64,000 nt of DNA, taken from NCBI RefSeq assembly GCF_025566985.1, contig NZ_JAOQJD010000008.1:43743-107742 (forward strand), given 5' to 3'. Positions 52,051 through 61,107 of this stretch are shown here, one piece after another (the first letter of the stretch is position 1; each line of letters begins with the position of its first letter). A program made the translations under genes and the position numbers. This DNA is from Aedoeadaptatus acetigenes (lineage in GTDB: Bacteria > Bacillota > Clostridia > Tissierellales > Peptoniphilaceae). The notes beneath the pieces were generated by a model. It ran no database searches. It had not been told where the DNA came from and saw nothing but the letters and a program-made list of their open reading frames with translations.

Positions 52051-52066
52051 CGTGATATTTCTCACA
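52051..52066 (+). promoter_or_regulatory. CRP-like operator upstream of asrA
   Basis: CGTGAtatttcTCACA, one base off the classical TGTGA-N6-TCACA site, 11 bases after the Crp/Fnr gene's stop and about 100 bases before asrA. Position implies that the adjacent regulator binds it. Confidence 0.6.
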
Positions 52067-52070
52067 GAAT

Positions 52071-52120
52071 AAATAATAACATCCTTTTACGATAATAAGT
52101 AGAATGGATGTTATTATTTT
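52071..52120 (+). terminator. Long AT-rich hairpin between regulator and asrA
   Basis: Perfect 14-bp stem AAATAATAACATCC (52071-52084) with GGATGTTATTATTT (52106-52119), then T-run. Works as terminator for the regulator or as attenuator for asrABC; which is not decidable. Confidence 0.7.
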
Positions 52121-52167
52121 TTGTCAATGGAATTGTTTTTAGCAATTCGGCACAGGAAGGAGTCAAT

Positions 52168-53193
52168 ATGGGATACAAATTCAGTCTGCCTTCTTTAAAT
52201 GCGCTACTGAAGGATTTATCGGAAGACTATTTGATCTTCGCCCCGAAGCGCTTTGAAGGTGAGGCCCCCTATTCGGATCTCGACAGTATTCGCTACGGAG
52301 AAATCGAATCCATTGAAGAGGCGGAGCTCGATGCAAAAAGCTATTACTCGATGAAGGAAGTCTTCTACCCGATCAGCGAGACCTTGTTTTATTTTACGGA
52401 AAACACCGTTACCGAGTCGGAACCCCGCATAAAAAAAGATGCTCTGGTGTTTTTACGTTCATGCGACTTACATAGCGTCAAGCGCCTGGACGCCATTTAT
52501 CTTGAAAACAAGTTCGCCGATCCCTATTACAAGCGACTTCGCGAAAAGATGAAATTTGTCTTAATCGGATGCCCCACTGCCTACGACAATTGTTTCTGCG
52601 TGGATATGGAAACCAACAAGAGCGACAATTATGCGGCGTCCATTGATCGCGGCGGCGATTTCTTTTACATGGACGTGCGGGACGATGATCTCGACGAGAT
52701 TTTTGAACGCCACAGTGAGGAAAATCTCCCGGTGGAGCCTCGCTACGTTACCGAAACGCCGACCCGCGTCAAATTAAGCGACGCCATTGATCCCCACAAA
52801 GTGCTCACAAGCCCCTTCTGGGACCAATACGACAAGCGCTGCATCGCCTGCGGCCGCTGCAATTTCGTCTGCCCCACCTGCACCTGCTTTACCATGCAAG
52901 ATCTCTTCTATCAAGACAACGGGCGCGCCGGCGAACGGCGCCGCGTGCACGCTTCTTGCATGGTCGACGGCTTTACCGATGTGGCCGGCGGAGGAAAATA
53001 CCGCGACAAACACGGCCAACGCATGCGCTTTAAAACATTGCATAAGGTCTATGATTTTAAAAAGCGATTCGGCTACCACATGTGCACCGGCTGCGGCCGC
53101 TGCGACGACGTGTGTCCGGAATACATTTCATTTTCCACCATGGTGACGGAGGTCGCCTCTATGACCAGGGACAAGGAGGAAGAGAATGCGTAA
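52168..53193 (+). CDS. asrA: Anaerobic sulfite reductase subunit A
   Basis: 341-residue iron-sulfur electron-transfer subunit of the Asr enzyme, which reduces sulfite to sulfide. C-terminal half has two [4Fe-4S] motifs: CIACGRCNFVCPTC at about 227-240 and CTGCGRCDDVCPEY near 306-319; earlier cysteines occur in FLRSCDLHSVKRLD and IGCPTAYDNCFCVD. The ATG at 52168 has GGAAGGAG before it; 20 upstream in-frame codons lie in leader DNA. Overlaps asrB by 8 bases. Confidence 0.93.
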   Translation: MGYKFSLPSLNALLKDLSEDYLIFAPKRFEGEAPYSDLDSIRYGEIESIEEAELDAKSYYSMKEVFYPISETLFYFTENTVTESEPRIKKDALVFLRSCDLHSVKRLDAIYLENKFADPYYKRLREKMKFVLIGCPTAYDNCFCVDMETNKSDNYAASIDRGGDFFYMDVRDDDLDEIFERHSEENLPVEPRYVTETPTRVKLSDAIDPHKVLTSPFWDQYDKRCIACGRCNFVCPTCTCFTMQDLFYQDNGRAGERRRVHASCMVDGFTDVAGGGKYRDKHGQRMRFKTLHKVYDFKKRFGYHMCTGCGRCDDVCPEYISFSTMVTEVASMTRDKEEENA

Positions 53194-53986
53194 CGAATAC
53201 CTGCCCTTCCCTACAAAAATTGTAGAAATCATCGAGCATACACCGCTGGAACACACCTTCCGCGTCGAATACACAGGCGACGTGCGTCCGGGCCAATTTT
53301 TCGAAGTTTCGATTCCCAAGGTCGGCGAAGCGCCGATTTCCGTTTCGGGCATCGACGAAAATACCATCGACCTCACGATCCGCAAAGTGGGCAAGGTCAC
53401 CGACGAAATCTTCGATCTCCTCCACAGCGACCGCTTATTTATGCGCGGACCTTACGGCAACGGATTCGACGTGGAGATTTACAAAGGCAAGGAGCTTCTC
53501 GTCGTCGCCGGAGGCACCGGGCTCAGTCCCGTGCGCGGCGTGGTGGATTATTTCGCCGGTCATCCGGAGGAATGCAAGCACATCTCCCTCGTCGCCGGGT
53601 TTAAATCGCCTGCCGATGTGTTGTTTTTGGCCGATCAAGCCCGTTGGCGCGAAACCGTCAATCTGATTCTCACCGTCGATGCCCTGGACTGCGATCCCGG
53701 CGACATGACCTGTGAGATCGGCCTGGTAACGGAGCACTTGCCCAATTTAAAAATCGACAATTACCAAGAGGCTGTGGCCATCGTCGTCGGCCCGCCGATG
53801 ATGATGCACTTCACCTGTTTGCAACTGCTCGAGCTCGGCTTTAAAGAAGAAAATATCTGGATCAGCCAAGAGCGAAAGATGTGTTGCGGCCTTGGAAAAT
53901 GCGGTCACTGCAAAATCAATGAAAGTTACGTCTGCACCGATGGCCCGGTTTATAATTACACCGTGGGCCGCCATATGTTCGATTAA
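53186..53986 (+). CDS. asrB: Anaerobic sulfite reductase subunit B
   Basis: 266-residue ferredoxin-NAD(P)H reductase-like subunit that brings electrons from NADH. FAD-binding barrel about 10-95 (HTFRVEYTGDVRPGQFFEVS), nucleotide-binding half about 100-225 (VVAGGTGLSPVRGVV; GPPMMMHFT), and a C-terminal [2Fe-2S] site KMCCGLGKCGHCKIN then YVCTDGP. Architecture is that of PyrK/AsrB-type reductases. Between asrA (8-base overlap) and asrC (10 bases). Confidence 0.93.
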   Translation: MRNEYLPFPTKIVEIIEHTPLEHTFRVEYTGDVRPGQFFEVSIPKVGEAPISVSGIDENTIDLTIRKVGKVTDEIFDLLHSDRLFMRGPYGNGFDVEIYKGKELLVVAGGTGLSPVRGVVDYFAGHPEECKHISLVAGFKSPADVLFLADQARWRETVNLILTVDALDCDPGDMTCEIGLVTEHLPNLKIDNYQEAVAIVVGPPMMMHFTCLQLLELGFKEENIWISQERKMCCGLGKCGHCKINESYVCTDGPVYNYTVGRHMFD

Positions 53987-53996
53987 GGAGGCTATG

Positions 53997-54989
53997 ATGA
54001 GTCACGATTACAACGCACTAAAGATGCGCAAAAACGCCTTCCGCGTTACGAAACGGCGCGGAATTACCGCCGTCCGAATTCGCGTACCCGGCGGCCACAT
54101 CACCGGCGAGCTGTTGGGCCAGGTTCAATACATCGCCGATACCTTCGGAAACGGCGAAGTCCACATCACCTCGCGCCAGGGGTTTGAAATTTTGGGGATT
54201 CCATTCGATAAAATGGACGAAGTCAATAAAGCCGTGCAGCCCTTAATCGACAAGCTGGACATTAATCAGGATGTCCGGGACGAAGGCTACACTTCTGCCG
54301 GCACGCGAAACATCTCGGCCTGCATCGGCAACCGCGTCTGCCCCTATGCCTGCTACGAAACCACGGGTTTTGCCACACGCATTGAAAAGGCCATTTTCCC
54401 CCACGATCTTCACTTTAAGATCGCCCTGACCGGCTGTCCCAACGACTGCGCCAAAGTTCGCATGCACGACTTCGGCATTATGGGCATGACGGAGCCTCAG
54501 CTCGATAAGGATCGCTGCGTCGGTTGCGGCGCTTGCGAAAAGTATTGCCGCAACAAAAGCGTGCAGGCCATTAAAATGGTAAACGGAAAACCGGAGCGCG
54601 ATCCGGACAAATGCATCGGATGCGGCGTCTGCGTCGTTTACTGCCCCATGCGTGCCTGGACCCGCTCGAAAGAAAAATATTATAAGCTCACCCTACTCGG
54701 TCGCACGGGCAAGCGCAACCCGCGCCTCGGCGAAGATTTCATCAAATGGGCCGACGAAGACTCCATCATTAAGATCATTAAAAACACCTATAGCTATGTG
54801 GAGAAGTACATCGATCCCAATGCGCCGGCACGAAAGGAACACATCGGCTACATCGTGGACCGCACCGGCTTTAATGTCTTTAAAGATTGGGTCATGGAAG
54901 GCGTCAATCTTCCGGATAAGGCCATCGTCTACACGCCCATGTATTGGAGCGGCGTTCACTACGACAAAACCCACACCGGCCGGATTTAG
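53997..54989 (+). CDS. asrC: Anaerobic sulfite reductase subunit C (siroheme)
   Basis: 330-residue catalytic subunit. N-terminal ferredoxin-like half (GQVQYIADTFGNGEVHITSR), then the siroheme/[4Fe-4S] motif: ACIGNRVCPYAC (Cys-x5-Cys) and TGCPNDCAKV (Cys-x3-Cys). Two ferredoxin-type clusters follow: CVGCGACEKYC and CIGCGVCVVYC. This is the small AsrC type of sulfite reductase. The second of two adjacent ATGs (53997) is chosen because AGGAGG lies 5 bases upstream of it, against 2 for the first. Last gene of the operon. Confidence 0.93.
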   Translation: MSHDYNALKMRKNAFRVTKRRGITAVRIRVPGGHITGELLGQVQYIADTFGNGEVHITSRQGFEILGIPFDKMDEVNKAVQPLIDKLDINQDVRDEGYTSAGTRNISACIGNRVCPYACYETTGFATRIEKAIFPHDLHFKIALTGCPNDCAKVRMHDFGIMGMTEPQLDKDRCVGCGACEKYCRNKSVQAIKMVNGKPERDPDKCIGCGVCVVYCPMRAWTRSKEKYYKLTLLGRTGKRNPRLGEDFIKWADEDSIIKIIKNTYSYVEKYIDPNAPARKEHIGYIVDRTGFNVFKDWVMEGVNLPDKAIVYTPMYWSGVHYDKTHTGRI

Positions 54990-55097
54990 GTTTAAAAAAG
55001 ATATTTGGAAATGAGCGGAACCATCTGCTTTGTCGGTCTATCCAATGCCCGAATCGCAGAGGCGTCCTATCCGCTAACAACAAAATAAAGTGATAAG

Positions 55098-55122
55098 CCT
55101 CCGATTTTTTCGGAGGTTTTTT
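55098..55122 (+). terminator. Terminator of asrABC
   Basis: CCTCCG / CGGAGG hairpin with T-run, about 110 bases after asrC. The stretch between the asrC stop and this hairpin holds no gene. Confidence 0.85.
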
Positions 55123-55130
55123 CATGCAAA

Positions 55131-55160
55131 AAACCGAGAAAGCGAAAGCCTTCTCGGTTT
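55131..55160 (-). terminator. Terminator of the TPM/LemA/ThiI operon
   Basis: AAACCGAGAA / TTCTCGGTTT stem; minus strand continues into T-rich sequence, 30 bases beyond the TPM gene stop. Confidence 0.8.
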
Positions 55161-55189
55161 TATGATTTTTCGACGCGATGTTTTGGCGT

Positions 55190-55960
55190 TTACCAGCCGC
55201 CGCTGGCGCCGCCTCCGCCGGAGGATCCGCCGCCTCCGAAGTTTCCTCCGCCGCCGAAACCGCCTCCTCCTCCGAAGCTGCCGCCGCCAAAGCCGCCGCC
55301 GAAACCGCCGGTATAGCCTCCGCCGTAGAAGCCGCGACGATTGTTGCCTCGGCTTATAAGGAACAGAATAAAGATGACGACGATTGCCATTTTAATCATA
55401 TCCATTAAATCGCCTTCTTCAGTCTGCTCCTCGATGCCCTCGGTTACGGCATCTTTTCCCTCGATGGTGATTTGGTATTCGTCTTCCACCCTCGACAGGA
55501 TTTCGCCGAAAGCTACGCGAATGCCCGCTTCGTAGTTGCCGTCTTGAAAGTAGGGCACCATGTCGTCTAAAATCTCTTTGGCCACCATGTCCGGAATGGC
55601 GCCTTCCAAACCGTAGCCCACTTCGATTCGAAACTTCCTGTCTTTCATGACGATAAGTAGCAGAATGCCGTTGTCTTTTTCCTTGGTGCCGATGTCCCAT
55701 TTGTCGAAAATATCCACAGCCGCTTCTTCGACGGTTTTGTCCTCGGGCAAGTGATTCAGAATACAAACCACTACCTGGGCCCCGGTTTGTTCGAAAAGGG
55801 ATTCATTGGTTCTTACGATGTCGCTTTTCGCCTCGTCGCTTAATATGCCTTCCTCGTCGTAGACGTAGAAATCACGGGTCGCCTCGGGAAGGCCGGCGGC
55901 AAAGACGGGTAGAGACAAAAAGCACAGGGCCAGAACCAGTAGGAACAGGCGCTTTTTCAT
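55190..55960 (-). CDS. TPM-domain (YgcG-type) membrane protein
   Basis: 256 residues: signal peptide 1-22, TPM domain about 25-150 (FYVYDEEGILSDEAKSDIVR, GAQVVVCILNHLPEDKTVEE, NGILLLIVMKDRKFRIEVGY, GLEGAIPDMVAKEILDDMVP), one membrane segment about 184-200 and a C-terminal Gly/Phe/Ser-rich tail of about 50 residues. This layout is the usual partner of LemA; proposed roles are in envelope protein folding or photosystem-type repair in relatives, unknown here. Gene follows lemA by 9 bases. Confidence 0.85.
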   Translation of the reverse strand: MKKRLFLLVLALCFLSLPVFAAGLPEATRDFYVYDEEGILSDEAKSDIVRTNESLFEQTGAQVVVCILNHLPEDKTVEEAAVDIFDKWDIGTKEKDNGILLLIVMKDRKFRIEVGYGLEGAIPDMVAKEILDDMVPYFQDGNYEAGIRVAFGEILSRVEDEYQITIEGKDAVTEGIEEQTEEGDLMDMIKMAIVVIFILFLISRGNNRRGFYGGGYTGGFGGGFGGGSFGGGGGFGGGGNFGGGGSSGGGGASGGW

Positions 55961-55969
55961 GGCCCGGTC

Positions 55970-56521
55970 CTAAAATTTAACTTGAGGCACCTTTTCGGCA
56001 CCGGGCGCCGCTTGGAAGTACTCTCTTTGACCAAAGCCCAACACCTTCGCCACAAGATTGGTGGGGAAATGCTTCACCGATTTGTTGAAATCCGCCACGG
56101 CTTCGTTGTAGCGCTTGCGCTCCACGGCAATGCGATTTTCCGTGCCGGCCAGTTCCGCTTGCAAGTTTGCGAAGTTGCTGTCGGCCTTCAGCTCGGGATA
56201 GGCTTCGGCGACCACATTGATGTTTCTCACCGCCTGATCCATTTGCTCGTTGGCCGCGGCGTATTCTTTCGGCGTGGAGGCCGCCTTGACGGCACTCCGC
56301 GCTTCGGTCACTTTTGTAAACACATCTTCTTCGTGTTTTGCATAACCCTTCACCGTTTCCACTAAATTGGGAATCAGGTCCGCCCGGCGCTGCATGGTGT
56401 TTTCCACTTGGGCCCAGGCTTGGTTTACATCTTCGTCTTTTACTTGGAGTTTGTTGTACGTGGATCCGAAAATGCCGGCAATGATCAACAGTATCGCCAG
56501 TACGGGAATTAATTTTTTCAT
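55970..56521 (-). CDS. LemA family protein
   Basis: 183 residues. N-terminal membrane anchor (about 3-21), then the LemA helical domain with QVENTMQRRADLIPNLVETV near 38-57, YAKHEEDVFTKVTEARSAV and AYPELKADSNFANLQAELAG, RKRYNEAVADFNKSV and FPTNLVAKVLGF. Function unknown beyond association with TPM proteins. The start at 56521 has AGGAGG four bases upstream and overlaps thiI by 4 bases; 50 in-frame codons further upstream are shadow. Confidence 0.9.
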   Translation of the reverse strand: MKKLIPVLAILLIIAGIFGSTYNKLQVKDEDVNQAWAQVENTMQRRADLIPNLVETVKGYAKHEEDVFTKVTEARSAVKAASTPKEYAAANEQMDQAVRNINVVAEAYPELKADSNFANLQAELAGTENRIAVERKRYNEAVADFNKSVKHFPTNLVAKVLGFGQREYFQAAPGAEKVPQVKF

Positions 56522-57705
56522 CGGTCCTCCTTTGCTCGAATGGTTGTAATTTTCAATGTTTCCATGGATGCGTCCACCAGGGCTTCGATATCTAAATTCG
56601 CCTCCGAGGCTTCCATGTCTTCCACCGTGGGCCTCAGGCTCGGGTGTTTCGGAAAAAAGACGGTGCAGCAATCTTCAAAGGGCTGAATGGAGGTTTCGTA
56701 GGTCTCGATGCGCTCGGCCCAGCGAATAATATCCACCTTGTCCATGCCGATCAGGGGACGGAAGACGATGCGCTCGGCCACATCGTTCATCACCGTGAGC
56801 CCGTCGATGGTTTGGCTCGCCACTTGTCCCAGGTTTTCCCCGGTGATCACGCTCTTGTAGCCGTGCTGATCCGCCAGGCGATTGGCGATGCGCATCATAA
56901 AGCGGCGGGAGAGGACGGTCATCTCTTCCGGCGGGCAGTGTTTGTTCAGTTCCTTTTGAATGGGCAAAAGGTTCACGCTGTACACATTCATCTTGACCAC
57001 GTAGCGGGCGAGAATTTTCGCCAGATTCATGACCTTTTCCTCGGCCTGAGGCGAGGTGAAGGGATAGGAGTGGAAATGCAGGGCATCCACCTGCACGCCG
57101 CGCTTCGCCATTAAAAAACCCGCTACCGGCGAATCGATGCCGCCGCTTAAAAGGAGCAGGCCCTTGCCGTTGGTGCCTAAAGGCAGGCCGCCGTAGGTGG
57201 GGATTTTTTTGTGGTACAGATACATCTCGTTTTTAATATCCACGTAGAGATAGAAGTCCGGATCGTGGACATCCACAGCGAGGCGATCTGAGAAGTGATC
57301 CAGAATCACTCCCCCGAGATCCATATTGACCTCTTGAGAGTCCTTGAAAAAAGCCTTGTCGCTCCGCTTCGTCACGACCTTAAAGGTCTTGAATTCCGGC
57401 TCTTCTTTTAAAAGGGCGTCGATGTAATTTACCGTCTCTTCTTTCAGCCGGTCCCAATCTTTATCAAAGCACCAACTGGGGGAAATGTACACGATTCCGA
57501 AGACGAAGCGCAGGCGATTGATGGCCGTATCTTCCACCGCCGGGTCGATTTCCACTTGGATTTTCCCCATTTCCGGCTTAATGTCTATATACCCGACATC
57601 GGAGAGGCTACTCTCGATGTTTTGAATGATCCTGCGGATAAAATAGCGGCGATTGGCGCCTTTTAATACCACCTCGCCTAAACTTAAACTGAGTATACGC
57701 TTCAT
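56518..57705 (-). CDS. thiI: tRNA 4-thiouridine synthase
   Basis: Thiolates U8 of tRNA and may pass sulfur to thiamine synthesis. 395 residues: N-terminal ferredoxin-like and THUMP domains (about 1-165, with DLGGVILDHFSDRLAVDVHD), then an adenylating domain with PP-loop LSGGIDSPVAGFL (about 181-193) and LSRRFMMRIANRLA. The rhodanese domain with the persulfide Cys of E. coli ThiI is absent, normal in Gram-positives, where the neighbouring desulfurase feeds sulfur directly. One base separates it from that gene. Confidence 0.95.
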   Translation of the reverse strand: MKRILSLSLGEVVLKGANRRYFIRRIIQNIESSLSDVGYIDIKPEMGKIQVEIDPAVEDTAINRLRFVFGIVYISPSWCFDKDWDRLKEETVNYIDALLKEEPEFKTFKVVTKRSDKAFFKDSQEVNMDLGGVILDHFSDRLAVDVHDPDFYLYVDIKNEMYLYHKKIPTYGGLPLGTNGKGLLLLSGGIDSPVAGFLMAKRGVQVDALHFHSYPFTSPQAEEKVMNLAKILARYVVKMNVYSVNLLPIQKELNKHCPPEEMTVLSRRFMMRIANRLADQHGYKSVITGENLGQVASQTIDGLTVMNDVAERIVFRPLIGMDKVDIIRWAERIETYETSIQPFEDCCTVFFPKHPSLRPTVEDMEASEANLDIEALVDASMETLKITTIRAKEDR

Positions 57706-57706
57706 A

Positions 57707-58831
57707 TTACCTCCTCATAATGGAGCGAATGGTCTCCACCGCTTCCTTCAGGGCCTCGACGAATTCGTCGCATTCCTCTATGGTCGTTTCCCGACTCAAA
57801 CACAAACGGATGGTCCCTTCGGCGAGATTGTCCGAAAGACCCAGGGCCGTTAACACGGGATTCTTTCCGGTGCGATGGCTGGAGCAGGCGCTGGAGGTGG
57901 AAATGTAGATTTCCTTTTCTTCCAGCATATGCAAGAGCACTTCGCCTCTGGTGTCGGCCAAACTGACATTTAAAATATAGGGGCTGGCCGGCGCCGTGGT
58001 GTTGATGGAAATGGCGTCGATGGTTTCAATGGCGGCTCTTAAATGGGCCATACGCGCCTCGGCTTCATCCAAGGCGATGCCTTCTTCTTTCAGCGCGTCG
58101 AAGGCGGCACCTAGGCCGTAAATGCCCGGAATGTTTTCCGTGCCGCTGCGCATGCCCATTTCCTGTCCGCCCCCGTAAATAAAGGGCTTCACGGATTTTT
58201 TCACGAGGAGGCCGCCGATGCCTTTAGGTCCGTGAAATTTGTGGCCGCTAAAGGAATAGGTGTCGCAGCCGATAGCATCGAAGTCGACGACCAGTTTTCC
58301 CACGGCCTGCACCCCGTCCACGTGGACCTTCACCGTCGGGTAGGCCTCCTTGATCTTCGGCACCCACTCTACCACCGGGTTGATGCTCCCCAGCTCGTTG
58401 TTCACGTGAAAGAGGCTCACAAGCACCGTGTCTTCGTCGATAGCATCCATGAGTTTCTCGAAAGCGATATGCCCCGTTTCGTCGATGGCCACTTGGCGCA
58501 GCTCCATCTCCGATGCTTTAATGACATTTAAAATTGACGGATGCTCGATATTCGTCGTCACCACATTTTTTCCCGCGGCCTTGTTTTCGATGGCGGAGCG
58601 AATGGCCGTATTATTGGACTCCGTGCCGCCGGAAGTGAAGTAGAGCTCGCCGCTGCGGCAATTGAAATAGTCCTTGATGCTTTCGCGAATGGCTTCCTTC
58701 TTCTTGCTCACGGCATAGCCGAATTGGTGCAAGCTGGAGGGATTGGAGAAATCCTCCTGCAATGCCGTGGTCATGGCATCGATTACCGATTTCAGCGGCC
58801 GCGTCGTGGCGCAGTTGTCTAAGTAAATCAT
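57707..58831 (-). CDS. Cysteine desulfurase (NifS/IscS family)
   Basis: 374-residue PLP enzyme that takes sulfur from cysteine. Visible: LDNCATTRP (4-12), SGGTESNN (67-74), TNIEHPSI (93-100), PLP lysine in FSGHKFHGPKG (Lys198) and the persulfide loop STSSACSSHR (Cys316). Position directly before thiI suggests the NifZ-like desulfurase devoted to thiouridine and thiamine, rather than general Fe-S assembly; no IscU partner follows. Divergent from the unknown gene at 58.9 kb. AAAGGAGG precedes the ATG. Confidence 0.93.
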   Translation of the reverse strand: MIYLDNCATTRPLKSVIDAMTTALQEDFSNPSSLHQFGYAVSKKKEAIRESIKDYFNCRSGELYFTSGGTESNNTAIRSAIENKAAGKNVVTTNIEHPSILNVIKASEMELRQVAIDETGHIAFEKLMDAIDEDTVLVSLFHVNNELGSINPVVEWVPKIKEAYPTVKVHVDGVQAVGKLVVDFDAIGCDTYSFSGHKFHGPKGIGGLLVKKSVKPFIYGGGQEMGMRSGTENIPGIYGLGAAFDALKEEGIALDEAEARMAHLRAAIETIDAISINTTAPASPYILNVSLADTRGEVLLHMLEEKEIYISTSSACSSHRTGKNPVLTALGLSDNLAEGTIRLCLSRETTIEECDEFVEALKEAVETIRSIMRR

Positions 58832-58875
58832 TGTTGCCTCCTTTTCCTGTGGTATACTTGCCCCAGGAGGAAATT

Positions 58876-59679
58876 ATGGTTTATTTCTTACAAATTTATT
58901 GTTCTCATTACGGTCCCAAGGCCCGCCCCGTAGCCTACGGCCTCCTCGGAGAGGATTACATCATCGAGCGGGAGGCGGAAGATCCTGCAGAAGATTGGAT
59001 CGCGCCCTTAAACCGCGCCTTGGAGTCTTTACCTATACAGAATACCCTATATCTCTTTCACGGGCAATTTGAAACCCGCATTCTTTGGCCTTATTTAACA
59101 AAAAAAGCCCGCGAGCGCCTGGAGGTGGCGGCGGATCTTTTCGACGAAATTAAAAAGCGCACGGCGATCGCGTCCCTCGCTTCCTATCGCCTGGCCAATC
59201 TGGCCCTTCAAGGCGGATTTGAGGGATCCGTATGCGTCGGCGAGAATTTCCCCCGCTTCTTTAAAGAAGCGGGTCCAAATGATCTCGTGGAGCAAATCAA
59301 AGGTAATCTGAATGCCATGGCGGCGGCAGAAAAATATTTATCGCGTCTAAAAGACCGCCTGCGCCGAGCCGATTTGGAGATCGACGGATTCAGCCTCCAT
59401 CCTTTCCAAATCACGGGAAAGACCGATTCCGCCATGGACCGCTATGTGCAATACGACGATCTGCTCTATGTGGAAAAGGCGGGCCGCTTTACCCTGGATG
59501 CTCCGGCGAAAATCCTTCCCTACGACGCCGAACGCCGCGCCCTCGTCCTTGAAAGCGACATGCTCATCGAACAAAGCGTGCCGGCGCCGGAAGGCTATTT
59601 GATTTTTTCTTTGGAGAATATCGTCTATTACGACACCCTACTTTCGTTCATTCATGAACTCCGCAACAAAAGTCGATAA
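58876..59679 (+). CDS. Conserved-looking protein of unknown function
   Basis: 267 residues, soluble, no membrane segment. Sequence blocks: YFLQIYCSHYGPKARPVAYG at the N-terminus, NTLYLFHGQFETRILWPYL (possibly an exonuclease-like strand with D/E-rich context), then helices, and a charged C-terminus. No family recognised. The start at 58876 has GGAGGAAATT upstream; an earlier in-frame segment overlaps the desulfurase antisense. Host-like GC. Divergent from the cysteine desulfurase and followed by the insertion-sequence remnants. Confidence 0.55.
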   Translation: MVYFLQIYCSHYGPKARPVAYGLLGEDYIIEREAEDPAEDWIAPLNRALESLPIQNTLYLFHGQFETRILWPYLTKKARERLEVAADLFDEIKKRTAIASLASYRLANLALQGGFEGSVCVGENFPRFFKEAGPNDLVEQIKGNLNAMAAAEKYLSRLKDRLRRADLEIDGFSLHPFQITGKTDSAMDRYVQYDDLLYVEKAGRFTLDAPAKILPYDAERRALVLESDMLIEQSVPAPEGYLIFSLENIVYYDTLLSFIHELRNKSR

Positions 59680-59702
59680 TTCACCACCTAAAAGGCTCTA
59701 TA

Positions 59703-59737
59703 AAATCCATTGGGGAGTAAGCTCCTCAATGGATATT
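59703..59737. repeat. Palindromic left end, copy 1
   Basis: AATCCATTGgGGAG-taag-CTCCtCAATGGAT: imperfect hairpin at the left terminus of the ISL3-like element. Confidence 0.65.
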
Positions 59738-60041
59738 TTTCTGCAAAAAGATAGCACTTGTTTTCCCTATCGCCTAAAATTAAATCATCACAAATTAATG
59801 AAGAAGGGCAAAAAAGTAAAAACAATATTACCACATTGCTTTTAGAAATCCAAGATGTGAAGGTAACGAAAGCGGAAGCGGATCACGGGGACGGAAAGAG
59901 GCTGATCGCCACCATACTCGAGAAAAGCGATGGCATTCAAGTCGCGTATTTTTACCCATATCCTTTCACAAAGATAGCCGCTTCAAACGTTCATCATCAG
60001 CGTAAAACAGTGATCCTTAAAATAAGTGTCAAAAATAAGTT

Positions 60042-60494
60042 TTAATCATTGCATTTAAAGTCCATCATAAAATAACATGAATCACTTGCCAAATCAGTAA
60101 AAATAATATCTGCATAAACTTCATGGTCGATCGTTTTATATATGCAGTACACTTCATCTACTTCATTTCTAATGCTCTTTTTCCGCTTCAATTCCATTAA
60201 TAGGTTATTAATGTTCTGATTTTTTTCAATTGCAGTCGAATCATACTTGAGCGTATTTTCTGTCTTATTTACACTTTCAATAAATTTCTTATAGTCTATT
60301 TTAGACTTAAAGACTATTTCATAAATTTCAAAATTTGAATCGTTTAGTCTTCTCGCTTCTGTCTCATTTGAGTTTATATTGAACATTCCAAATTTACTTA
60401 TATATTTCTGGTGACTTATTCTATAATCAATGGATGGGATAATTATGATAAATAAAAATAACCCACTCAAAAACAACAAATACATTTTTTTCAT
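60042..60494 (-). CDS. Small AT-rich protein of unknown function, N-terminal membrane anchor
   Basis: 150 residues. Hydrophobic N-terminus 4-23 (MYLLFLSGLFLFIIIIPSID, starting at residue 4) as signal or anchor, then a polar Asn/Lys/Glu-rich domain with two cysteines near the end. No family recognised. GGTGG precedes the ATG. Much more AT-rich than host genes and sandwiched between two left ends of ISL3-like remnants, so it may be cargo or an insertion of foreign DNA. Confidence 0.5.
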   Translation of the reverse strand: MKKMYLLFLSGLFLFIIIIPSIDYRISHQKYISKFGMFNINSNETEARRLNDSNFEIYEIVFKSKIDYKKFIESVNKTENTLKYDSTAIEKNQNINNLLMELKRKKSIRNEVDEVYCIYKTIDHEVYADIIFTDLASDSCYFMMDFKCND

Positions 60495-60521
60495 TTAACA
60501 CCACCAATACTAAACAGGCTC

Positions 60522-60563
60522 AATACTATCCATTGAGGAGTAACCTCCTCAATGGATAGTATT
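60522..60563. repeat. Palindromic left end, copy 2 (19-bp perfect stem)
   Basis: AATACTATCCATTGAGGAG pairs perfectly with 60545-60563 around taac. Same family as copies at 59703 and 62228. Confidence 0.75.
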
Positions 60564-60968
60564 GTGCAAAAAGATAGCACTTGTTTTCTCTATCGCCTAA
60601 AATTAAATCACTACAATGAAGTAAAGGGGGGAAAAAAAGTAAAAACAATATTACCACATTGCTTTTAGAAATCCAAGATGTGAAGGTAACGGGAGCGGCA
60701 GCGGATCACGGGGGCGAAAAAAATTGCTTTAAAAGGAGTCGCAACCGCTTAAAGACGCCGGGTTCGGAAGCTGAGAGAGGAGAAAAAGGCACCGATCGCC
60801 ACCATGCTCGATAGAAGCGATGCCATTCAAGTCGCGTATTTTTTACCCATATCCTTTCACAAAGATAGCCGCTTCAAAGCATTCCTCTTTCACATTGAAT
60901 AGGCAAGGCGACAAAAGGCGGACAAGGAGAGTCGCGCATTTGCTTATGAGCCTACAAGAATCGGTTTA

Positions 60969-61107
60969 GAGTGCTTGCGACAGCGTTGATTTCACGCAGA
61001 GCAACGGCTATGTGGAAGGAATGCACAACAAGATCAAGATGGTGAAGCACATCGCCTTTGAGATGCGCAACTTTCACCATCTCCGAATCAAATGGGTGTT
61101 TATTTGA
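60969..61107 (+). pseudogene. Transposase C-terminal fragment, ISL3 family
   Basis: A 45-codon open stretch with in-frame stop TAG just upstream, ending at TGA 61105-61107. It reads SNGYVEGMHNKIKMVKHIAF then EMRNFHHLRIKWVFI, the conserved end of ISL3/IS204-type DDE transposases (N-G-x-x-E-G-x-x-N-K-I-K). The upstream part is degraded by frameshifts and stops. Confidence 0.75.

Noticed and set aside
59758..60045. 95-codon plus-strand frame in the IS left part
   Set aside because: Probably the degraded N-terminus of the transposase; it lacks the zinc-ribbon cysteines and ends early, so not called as a gene.
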